From positions 1 through 7,014 of the forward strand of contig JAEYOV010000070.1 of NCBI GenBank assembly GCA_023411395.1: 7,014 nt of DNA, given 5' to 3'. This stretch comes from Bacillota bacterium. GTDB taxonomy: Bacteria; Bacillota; Clostridia; Christensenellales; Aristaeellaceae. Below the pieces are notes generated by a model that had not been told where the DNA came from, did no database searches, and worked only from the letters and a program-made list of their open reading frames with translations. Shown in pieces: positions 1 through 5,699 of the stretch. The position numbers and the translations under genes are program-made. Position 1 is the stretch's first letter; each line of letters starts with the position of its first letter.

Positions 1-10
1 GAGGCAATGT

Positions 11-40
11 AGAAGGGGAGAGCTCTTCTTTTTTTATTTT
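11..40 (+). terminator. Probable Rho-independent terminator of a gene left of the window
   Basis: A short hairpin forms from 11-17 paired with 23-29 (7 bp including one G-U pair, 5-nt loop). It is followed directly by a T-rich run (30-40) broken by a single A. A stem running straight into a T-tract is the usual intrinsic terminator layout on the plus strand, so an upstream plus-strand gene probably ends just outside the window. The stem is short, so confidence is moderate. Confidence 0.5.
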
Positions 41-80
41 AAGTGTGGATTATGCCGCGTATACAGATTGGTATAAACAA

Positions 81-109
81 CGAAAAGTCCGATTTTATCG
101 GACTTTTCG
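81..109 (-). terminator. Rho-independent terminator of the tRNA-Ser gene
   Basis: A perfect 13-bp inverted repeat (81-93 with 97-109) surrounds a 3-nt loop. It begins 9 nt past the CCA end of the minus-strand tRNA. Read on the minus strand, the GC-rich part of the stem is followed by TTTT and further T-rich sequence, as expected for an intrinsic terminator. The A-rich and T-rich flanks are symmetric, so it could also stop plus-strand transcription arriving from the left. Confidence 0.8.
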
Positions 110-118
110 GACAAATTG

Positions 119-209
119 TGGCGGAGAGTTAGGGATTTGAACCCTAGGTGGGGTATAAGCCCACACACGATTTCCAGTCGTGCGCCTTAGACCACTCAGC
201 CAACTCTCC
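119..209 (-). tRNA. tRNA-Ser, anticodon GGA
   Basis: A complete 91-nt class II tRNA is encoded on the minus strand. The 7-bp acceptor stem pairs GGAGAGT with ACTCTCC and is followed by a G discriminator base and an encoded CCA end. The anticodon arm is CACGA-CTGGAAA-TCGTG, which puts GGA at positions 34-36, so it reads UCC and UCU serine codons. A long variable arm with a GTGGG/CCCAC stem confirms the serine class, and the T arm is TAGGG-TTCAAAT-CCCTA. It stands alone with its own promoter and terminator and is not part of a tRNA cluster within the window. I see no mismatch that would suggest a pseudogene. Confidence 0.97.
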
Positions 210-238
210 ATGGCCTGTCTGTATCGGCAACGAACAAC

Positions 239-267
239 ATTATACAGGCTGCCCTGACCCGTGTCAA
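239..267 (-). promoter_or_regulatory. Consensus vegetative promoter for tRNA-Ser
   Basis: On the minus strand, a perfect -35 box TTGACA (267-262) and a perfect -10 box TATAAT (244-239) are separated by exactly 17 bp. Transcription should start near 232, about 22 nt before the mature tRNA 5' end. A full-consensus promoter fits a highly expressed stable RNA gene. Confidence 0.92.
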
Positions 268-306
268 GCAATTCTCACAAAAAACAGCGCATTCTCCCGC
301 GCGGCC

Positions 307-335
307 TTTTCATGCGGAACATTGTGTGCTAGACT
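307..335 (+). promoter_or_regulatory. Probable promoter for the aldo/keto reductase
   Basis: An extended -10 element (TG at 327-328, then TAGACT at 330-335) lies 17 bp after TTTTCA (307-312), a 4-of-6 match to the -35 consensus. The predicted start near 342 gives a leader of about 20 nt that carries the ribosome site AAAGGAG at 352-358. Spacing and position are right, but the -35 box is imperfect. Confidence 0.5.
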
Positions 336-365
336 GTTATCAATACCTTGGAAAGGAGACAAATG

Positions 366-1505
366 ATGCAGAAGATTTCATTTCGCGGCTTGGACATTGA
401 AGTATCGCGGCTGGGCTTTGGAGCCATGCGGCTGCCTACAAAGGAAGCAGATTCCAAGCGCGTGATTGACAGGGAGGAAGCCGTGGCGATGATCCGCCAC
501 GCCATCGACCGGGGCGTAACGTATATGGATACGGCTTATCCGTATCACGGCGGGGAAAGCGAACTGGTGATGGGCGAGGCCTTGCAGGGCGGCTACCGCG
601 AAAAGGTGGTGCTGGCCACCAAGCTGCCCGTGTGGCTGGTGAAAAAGCGGGAGGACATGGACAGGTATCTTCATGAGCAGCTCAAAAAGCTGAAAACGGA
701 CCATGTGGATTTTTATCTGCTTCACGCGCTGAACAAAAACTCCTTTCAAACCATGCAGAAGCTTGATTATCAGGAGTTTCTTCGCAAAGCCGTGCAGGAG
801 GGGAAGATACGCTATCCCGCCTTCTCCTTCCATGATGACGGGGAACTGTTTTTAAGGATCATTGACGACTATCCCTGGAAGATGGCGCAAATCCAATTGA
901 ACCTGCTGGACGGGGAATACCAGGCCGGGCTTGACGGCATGCGCTACGCTTATCAAAAGGGCGTGGGCATTGTGGTGATGGAGCCGCTGCGCGGCGGCGC
1001 GCTGGTGACGCCGCCCAAGGAGGTGCAGGCGCTGTATGATGATTTCCCTGTCCGCCGCAGCAGCGTGGAATGGGCCTTCCGTTACCTGTACAACATGCCG
1101 GAGGTCATGACCATTTTAAGCGGCATGAGCACCATGGAGCAGGTGAAGGACAATCTGCGCATATTCGAAAGCGCGGCCATGAACGTTGTCTCACCGGAGG
1201 AGGAAGCGCTTTTTGCCAAGGTAAAGGAAGCGTATTTGAGCCGCATCAAAACAAGCTGCACCGGGTGCAACTATTGCCAGCCCTGCCCGAAAAACGTGGC
1301 CATACCCACCATTTTCAGGGGCTACGACAGCGCCGCCATGCTGGACAAGAAGCCGGAATTCCATGGCCGCTACCGTTCCCTTTTGGATGAGGGCAAGGAT
1401 GCCGGCCAGTGCGTGGCCTGCGGCCTGTGCGAAAAGGCCTGCCCCCAGCACCTGCCTGTTATCCGGTATTTGAAGGAGATCAAGGCGGAGTTTGAGAGCG
1501 CCTGA
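366..1505 (+). CDS. Aldo/keto reductase with C-terminal 2x[4Fe-4S] ferredoxin-like region
   Basis: A predicted cytoplasmic oxidoreductase of 379 residues. Residues 1-285 form the aldo/keto reductase barrel; D55, Y60 (in DTAYPY), K86 (in TKLP) and H120 (in LLH) match the conserved Asp-Tyr-Lys-His catalytic tetrad. Typical members of the superfamily end near 280-320 residues. Here the tail adds two cysteine motifs: C298, C301, C304, C307 followed by Pro, and C349, C352, C355, C359 followed by Pro. These should hold two [4Fe-4S] clusters, as in the iron-sulfur branch of the family (COG1453 type), so electrons may pass through the clusters as well as, or instead of, NAD(P)H. The carbonyl substrate cannot be told from sequence. 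ATG 366 is chosen because AAAGGAG (352-358) lies 7 nt upstream; ATG 363 (4-nt spacing) is an alternative. An in-frame TTG at 348 lies before the ribosome site and is unlikely. The gene stands alone and ends at a strong terminator. Confidence 0.93.
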   Translation: MQKISFRGLDIEVSRLGFGAMRLPTKEADSKRVIDREEAVAMIRHAIDRGVTYMDTAYPYHGGESELVMGEALQGGYREKVVLATKLPVWLVKKREDMDRYLHEQLKKLKTDHVDFYLLHALNKNSFQTMQKLDYQEFLRKAVQEGKIRYPAFSFHDDGELFLRIIDDYPWKMAQIQLNLLDGEYQAGLDGMRYAYQKGVGIVVMEPLRGGALVTPPKEVQALYDDFPVRRSSVEWAFRYLYNMPEVMTILSGMSTMEQVKDNLRIFESAAMNVVSPEEEALFAKVKEAYLSRIKTSCTGCNYCQPCPKNVAIPTIFRGYDSAAMLDKKPEFHGRYRSLLDEGKDAGQCVACGLCEKACPQHLPVIRYLKEIKAEFESA

Positions 1506-1551
1506 TCAGTTGCCTTTGGTCATTTATCAAAGATTACAGCAATGAAACGCC

Positions 1552-1603
1552 AAAGAGCATGGCATCCCGCATCATTATTGCCGGATGCCATGCTCTTTTT
1601 TTT
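1552..1603 (+). terminator. Strong Rho-independent terminator between convergent genes
   Basis: A perfect 16-bp inverted repeat (1552-1567 with 1583-1598) flanks a 15-nt loop, and on the plus strand the stem runs into eight consecutive T residues (1596-1603). It starts 46 nt after the aldo/keto reductase stop. The minus-strand PHP gene stops at 1609, so the same hairpin also lies just past its end. Read on the minus strand it is followed by a broken T-rich stretch, so it probably serves both genes, less strongly on the minus strand. Confidence 0.9.
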
Positions 1604-1608
1604 GAAGT

Positions 1609-2442
1609 TCACGCTCCGAGGCGGTCAAAAATTTCATATCCATCATGGGGAAGGCCAACGCACCCGATATGGGTTGTACCGGGCGAGCTGTTCTTACCGT
1701 GCCAGTCGGACCCGCCGGTCACAAGCAGCCGGTGGGCTTTAGCCATGGCCTGATATTTCTGCGATTCTTCCGGCGTATGGCTGGGGTGGAAAATTTCCAG
1801 GCCCTCGACACCGCTATGGATCAGGTCCAGCACCACATCATCGTTGCCGATGCTCTTGGGATGGGCGATGACAGGAATCCCGCCCGCCTCCCTGATGATC
1901 CGTATCGCGTCTATAGCGGTCATCTTCTCCGATTCTATAAAGCCGGCACCTGTGGGCATGAAGTAGGTATGAAACATTTCCCGAAGCGTCATTCCCTTTG
2001 CCTGCACCCCGTCTTTTTCCATGGCGGCAGCCACATGCACGCCGGAAAGGCGCGGCTGGTCCGGATGAAGCTGCAAGACCCTTTCCCAGGCATAGTCAAT
2101 GAGGCCCATTCCCCGGATGTTTTCAAAATTGATCCGGGTGTTCTCCGTCTTGTCCGCGGAAATCTGCTCAATAAAACGGTTCAGGGCGCTGCTGTGTACA
2201 TCGATATAATATCCCAGCATGTGCAAAAGCCTGCGGTTTGCAATGGTGGATACCTCTATGGCGGGGATCAGCAGGGTTTTGCCCGGAAGCCCCTCCCCCA
2301 TGGCGGCCTTCACGCCGCGGACGGAATCATGGTCCGCGATGGCGATGACCTGCACGCCATTTTCCTGCGCCAATTGGAACAGCTCCCTAGGCGTATCCGT
2401 ACCGTCGGAATAGGTGGAATGCAGATGCAGATCGGCATACAT
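1609..2442 (-). CDS. PHP-domain metal-dependent phosphoesterase (TrpH/YciV-like)
   Basis: A 277-residue cytoplasmic enzyme of the PHP superfamily. The metal-binding signature is complete: H6 and H8 (DLHLHS), D13 (SDGT), H38 (ADHDS), E63 (AIEVS), H74 (LHMLGYY), H194 (IAHPKS), and D246 and H248 (GSDWHG). The H219-P-S-H stretch is also typical of this branch. Residues between about 85 and 165 form the usual helical insertion. The closest studied relatives (E. coli YciV/TrpH, now RNase AM, and a Chromobacterium homologue) remove phosphate from 3',5'-nucleoside bisphosphates or trim short RNA, so pAp or oligonucleotide hydrolysis is the best guess. It is not a sugar enzyme by sequence, although it lies downstream of the GH65 operon. 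The start at 2442 is preferred over ATG 2472: AGGAGGTG lies 9 nt upstream of 2442, proteins of this family usually start right at the MYADLHLHS-type motif, and the promoter at 2485-2513 would leave only about 6 nt before ATG 2472. Confidence 0.93.
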   Translation of the reverse strand: MYADLHLHSTYSDGTDTPRELFQLAQENGVQVIAIADHDSVRGVKAAMGEGLPGKTLLIPAIEVSTIANRRLLHMLGYYIDVHSSALNRFIEQISADKTENTRINFENIRGMGLIDYAWERVLQLHPDQPRLSGVHVAAAMEKDGVQAKGMTLREMFHTYFMPTGAGFIESEKMTAIDAIRIIREAGGIPVIAHPKSIGNDDVVLDLIHSGVEGLEIFHPSHTPEESQKYQAMAKAHRLLVTGGSDWHGKNSSPGTTHIGCVGLPHDGYEIFDRLGA

Positions 2443-2451
2443 GGAATGAAA

Positions 2452-2459
2452 CACCTCCT
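2452..2459 (-). promoter_or_regulatory. Ribosome binding site that fixes the PHP gene start
   Basis: AGGAGGTG on the minus strand is a near-full match to the anti-Shine-Dalgarno sequence and ends 9 nt before ATG 2442. It lies inside the longer reading frame starting at 2472, whose own upstream region offers only GGAAGG directly against the start codon. This supports the shorter protein. Confidence 0.85.
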
Positions 2460-2484
2460 CTGTAAGAAACATCCTTCCGACGCC

Positions 2485-2513
2485 ATTCTACGCCATGGTA
2501 AGATAGCTGTCAA
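2485..2513 (-). promoter_or_regulatory. Near-consensus promoter for the PHP gene
   Basis: In the 92-nt gap after the GH65 gene, the minus strand has TTGACA (2513-2508), a 17-bp spacer, and TAGAAT (2490-2485), a 5-of-6 match to the -10 consensus. Transcription should start near 2478, giving a leader of about 36 nt before ATG 2442. No terminator is visible between the GH65 stop and this promoter, so the gene may also receive read-through from the sugar operon. Confidence 0.82.
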
Positions 2514-2534
2514 CCGCAAGCATATGGGATGCCC

Positions 2535-4793
2535 TTACATACTGACCGTCACCGTGCCATCCACCCACACCGGCGTATGATGAACGCATACCGCAACAGC
2601 GCTTCCCTGAACCAGTGCCAGGCGGCAAGCACCTTGCTCCACGGCGCATTCCAGCAGGCTGTTTCTGTAGAAGAAACGGAACCGGTAGCCCTTTAGGCCG
2701 GCGGGAATGCGGGGGCGCAGCGTGAGCCCGTCCTTTTTGATGCGCAAACCGGCGAAGCCCGTCACGACGCAGAGGTACGCGCCGCCCAGGTTGGCGGTAT
2801 GAAGCCCGTCCTTGGTGTTGCAGTGCTCGTTATTCAGGTCCAGAAAGGCGGTTCTGCGGAAATAAGCCTCCGCCTTTTCCATGTCGTTGAGCCTTGATGC
2901 CATGATGGAGAACACGCAGGCGGAGAGGGAGGAATCGTGGGTGGTAATCTTCTCATAGTAGGCGTAGCTGCGGGCCATGGTTTCCGTATCCGCCAGATCC
3001 TCAAAGAGGAAATGGGCCAGTACCGTGTCCGCCTGCTTGCACACCTGATGGCGGTACAGGTACAAAGGGTGGTAATGCAAAAGCAGCGGGAAATGATTTT
3101 TCGGGATGCTGCCCAAGTCAAGCGCCTTCTTGCTTAAAAAGCTGTCATCCTGAGGCGGGATGCCCAGGCTTTCATCATAGGGCAGGTACATGTTTTCCCC
3201 CGCCAGCTCGAATTCTTTCAGTTCTTCGCCGGTGATGCCAAGCTTTTCTTTAAGGGGCCGGAATAACCCTTCCCGCTTAAGACGGTTGCAGACCTCCGCC
3301 GCGTAAAGCAGGTTCTCCCTGGCGGCGGCGTTGGTGTAATAGTTGTTGTTCACGATGCAGGTGTACTCGTCCGGGCCCGTGACACCGTCGATGCGGAAGG
3401 AACCGTCCCGCATGTGGCCGGCGTCCATCCACAGACGGGCGGTTTCCACCAGCACCTCAGCGCCCATGTCCGCCATGAAGGCCACGTCATCCGTAGCCAG
3501 GTAATATTGTATGAAGGAATGGGCAACGTCGCCATTGATGTGGTACTGTGCGGAGCCGGAGGGAAAGTAGCCGGAGCACTCCGGGCCTGTGATGGTGCGC
3601 CAGGGATACAGCGCGCCCTTTTGATGGCCCATCAGCCTGGCATGGGCGCGGGCGCCGTCCAGTATGCCGTGCCTGTATTCCAGCAAGCGCCTGGCCCGTG
3701 CCCTGTCGGCAAGCAGGAAAAAGGGGAAAATATAGATCTCCGTATCCCAGAAATAGTGGCCTTCGTACCCTTCCCCACTCAGACCCTTGGCGGCGACGTT
3801 GGAAACGGCTTCCCGCCCGGCGGACTGCAAAAGCTGGTAAAGGCTGTAATCCATGCATTGCTGAAGCGCATGATCGCCGAAAATCTCCACCCGCGCGGTT
3901 TCCCAGAAGGAGCGTAAGTATTCACTTTGACGCTCGCGCCAGACGCAAAGGCTTGTCCCGCACGCAACCCGCATGATTTCCGAGGCGGCCTGCACAGGGT
4001 CCTTATGGCGGCGCTGGTCGGTGAAGACGCACCGTTTCAAAAGCGATACCGTTTGGCTGGGCGTGATCCGGCCTGTAAAGCGTGCGGTCACGCAGCCGGG
4101 AAGGATGTCATGGCGGAGTTGAAAGCCGTCCGTAACCTCATGGCTCACAGCGGAGGCCATGGCAAGCCGCGAAGCCTTCGTGCGGCAGGCGATAAAGGAT
4201 ACGTCTTCCTCTGTCCAGACGTGCTCCGCCTGCAAATGGGCGTGGGGCCTGGCAGCCACCCGGGGATCGCCGGGATCGGCGTAATTGGTCACATTGGCGT
4301 CCTGCAGCGACAGGAACGTCAAGGGGCCGTCATAATTCACGGACCTGACCTCATACTGCAACAGGAACAGTTCCTTTTGCGCAAAGGAAGCCATGCGGCG
4401 GACGGTGATCTCAAATTCCCCTCCCCGTACGGACCGCCAATGAACGCGGCGCACCGCCTCCCCCGCCGTCATGTCAAGCTCCCTGGCATGCTTCAAAAGC
4501 TCCCCCGCGAAGGGATCGAATTCTTCATCATCCAGCAACAGCTTCACCGTCTGCACATCCACCACATTGACGATGGTCTGCTGTGTTTCGGGAAAGCCGT
4601 AAAGCTTTTCCCCGTATTCGATGGGCTTTACATCATAATAGGCGTTGATATATGTTCCCCGGATGGTGGCTATGCCCGCCGGCGCGCCCTCCTCCAGGCA
4701 GTTGCGTACGCCGATATAACCGTTGGCCGTGTGAAAAAGCGTTTCCGTCAGGGCGATTTCGCCTTTATCCAATCCATGCCGCAAAAATTGCAT
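2535..4793 (-). CDS. GH65 family alpha-glucoside phosphorylase (substrate unassigned)
   Basis: An intracellular inverting phosphorylase of 752 residues, the normal family length. GH65 phosphorylases split an alpha-linked glucoside with phosphate to give beta-glucose 1-phosphate and a free sugar. Approximate domains: N-terminal beta-sandwich (1-270, with HTANGYIGVR at 21-30), helical linker (270-320), (alpha/alpha)6 barrel (320-680) and a small C-terminal beta domain. The proposed catalytic acid is E476 in GPDEY. D350 in FWDTE belongs to the glucose subsite, K586-Q587 in KQAD is the conserved sugar-binding pair, and H619 with S621-S622 (HDSS) is the phosphate site. All key residues are present, so the enzyme should be active, and it should be a phosphorylase rather than a hydrolase. 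Known specificities include maltose, trehalose, kojibiose, nigerose and glucosyl-rhamnose; sequence alone does not choose among them. The start has AAGGAA 9 nt upstream, inside the end of the preceding permease gene, and the 6-nt gap suggests translational coupling. No beta-phosphoglucomutase gene, a frequent neighbour, is in view. Confidence 0.93.
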   Translation of the reverse strand: MQFLRHGLDKGEIALTETLFHTANGYIGVRNCLEEGAPAGIATIRGTYINAYYDVKPIEYGEKLYGFPETQQTIVNVVDVQTVKLLLDDEEFDPFAGELLKHARELDMTAGEAVRRVHWRSVRGGEFEITVRRMASFAQKELFLLQYEVRSVNYDGPLTFLSLQDANVTNYADPGDPRVAARPHAHLQAEHVWTEEDVSFIACRTKASRLAMASAVSHEVTDGFQLRHDILPGCVTARFTGRITPSQTVSLLKRCVFTDQRRHKDPVQAASEIMRVACGTSLCVWRERQSEYLRSFWETARVEIFGDHALQQCMDYSLYQLLQSAGREAVSNVAAKGLSGEGYEGHYFWDTEIYIFPFFLLADRARARRLLEYRHGILDGARAHARLMGHQKGALYPWRTITGPECSGYFPSGSAQYHINGDVAHSFIQYYLATDDVAFMADMGAEVLVETARLWMDAGHMRDGSFRIDGVTGPDEYTCIVNNNYYTNAAARENLLYAAEVCNRLKREGLFRPLKEKLGITGEELKEFELAGENMYLPYDESLGIPPQDDSFLSKKALDLGSIPKNHFPLLLHYHPLYLYRHQVCKQADTVLAHFLFEDLADTETMARSYAYYEKITTHDSSLSACVFSIMASRLNDMEKAEAYFRRTAFLDLNNEHCNTKDGLHTANLGGAYLCVVTGFAGLRIKKDGLTLRPRIPAGLKGYRFRFFYRNSLLECAVEQGACRLALVQGSAVAVCVHHTPVWVDGTVTVSM

Positions 4794-4799
4794 TTGATC

Positions 4800-5678
4800 T
4801 CATTCCTTGACCGCGCCGGAGGTAATGCCGGCTACGATTTGTTTCTGGAACAACAGCACAATGGCCAGCGTGGGGATGACCACCACAATGGTGGCCGCCG
4901 TGGTCTCGCCCCAGAGGATGGTGAACTGGGTGCGCAGCGCGTTGATGGCCACCGGCACCGTATGAAAATTCTTGTCGGAGTTTAAGGTCAGCGTCAGAAG
5001 GTATTCGTTCCACGCGGCGATGAATGTCATGATGGCGGTGGTGAATACACCCGGCGCGGCCATGGGAAAGATGACCTTCCACAGCATGCCCCACTGGGAG
5101 CAGCCGTCCATGCGGGCCGCCTCCTCCACCGAAAGGGGGATGCGCTTGAAGTGGGCCACCATGATCCACACCGCCGAGGGAAGCGTGATGGTGGAATAGG
5201 CCAGCGTCACCCAGTAGCTGTTGAGCATTTTGAACCGGTAGAACATGTTGAAAACGGGACCCACGATGATCATTTGCGGAAACATCGATATCCCCAGGAT
5301 CAAGCCCATCAAGAACACCTTGCCCCGGAAGCGGAACCTAGCCAGGATATAGGCCGACATGGAGGCTACCATCACCACGTACACCGTGGTGATGGAGGAC
5401 ACGATGAAGCTGTTTAATACGGACGACAGGATGCCCTTGCCGATCACTGCCCGGTAATTGTCCAGCGTGGGTTCGTTGGCAATGATCCTAAAGGCGGTTT
5501 GCGCCCCGTAAATCTCGCTGCCGGGCTTGAAGGAGGTGATGAACACCCAAAAGAAGGGGAATACGTTCACCACAAGAAAGAGCGCAATCACCGCAAGGCC
5601 CACAATCCTGGCCGCGCGCTGCTTCTGGCGCATGGTCCTGGCTTTTGGGGTTCGGCCTTTGATGGATATGGCTGTCAA
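4800..5678 (-). CDS. MalG-like ABC sugar transporter permease
   Basis: A 292-residue inner-membrane permease of the MalG/carbohydrate-uptake-1 type. About six membrane segments can be seen, near residues 25-48, 88-113, 120-144, 155-175, 212-232 and 258-278. The EAA loop that docks to the ATPase is intact: E186-A-A, D191-G192 and P205 fit the EAA-x(2)-DG-x(n)-P pattern. The N-terminal FKP sequence and the C-terminal GITSGAVKE are also typical of MalG proteins. It should pair with the MalF-like permease 21 nt upstream as a heterodimer. The start is read as TTG at 5678 because GGAGG (5690-5686) lies 7 nt before it; the first in-frame ATG is residue 16 and would lose this site. The sugar is unknown but presumably matches the downstream GH65 enzyme. 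No ATPase gene is in the window; a shared MsmK-type ATPase encoded elsewhere is common in such systems. Confidence 0.93.
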   Translation of the reverse strand: MTAISIKGRTPKARTMRQKQRAARIVGLAVIALFLVVNVFPFFWVFITSFKPGSEIYGAQTAFRIIANEPTLDNYRAVIGKGILSSVLNSFIVSSITTVYVVMVASMSAYILARFRFRGKVFLMGLILGISMFPQMIIVGPVFNMFYRFKMLNSYWVTLAYSTITLPSAVWIMVAHFKRIPLSVEEAARMDGCSQWGMLWKVIFPMAAPGVFTTAIMTFIAAWNEYLLTLTLNSDKNFHTVPVAINALRTQFTILWGETTAATIVVVIPTLAIVLLFQKQIVAGITSGAVKE

Positions 5679-5685
5679 TTTGATC

Positions 5686-5690
5686 CCTCC
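5686..5690 (-). promoter_or_regulatory. Ribosome binding site supporting a TTG start
   Basis: The minus strand reads GGAGG within a purine-rich run (5696-5685), 7 nt before TTG 5678. The match and spacing are good and support initiation at this rare codon rather than at the ATG 45 nt further in. Confidence 0.7.
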
Positions 5691-5699
5691 CCCTTTCTC

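Noticed and set aside
60..75. Small inverted repeat TATAC/GTATA
   Set aside because: Five pairs of A/T-rich sequence are too short to support an operator or attachment-site claim.
119..209. tRNA-Ser as an attachment site for an integrated element
   Set aside because: There is no integrase gene and no repeated tRNA 3' end elsewhere in the window.
148..366. A 72-codon open frame on the plus strand crossing the tRNA
   Set aside because: It overlaps the tRNA-Ser gene and its promoter and has no credible ribosome site.
1645..2580. A 311-codon open frame on the plus strand
   Set aside because: It is antisense to the PHP gene, which has a complete metal-binding signature, a promoter and a strong ribosome site. 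The plus-strand product is not recognisable.
3927..4985. A 352-codon open frame on the plus strand
   Set aside because: It lies antisense to the GH65 gene and runs into the end of the MalG-like permease gene. Its translation has no recognisable domain, and the minus-strand frames carry full family motifs. It is a by-product of GC-rich coding sequence.
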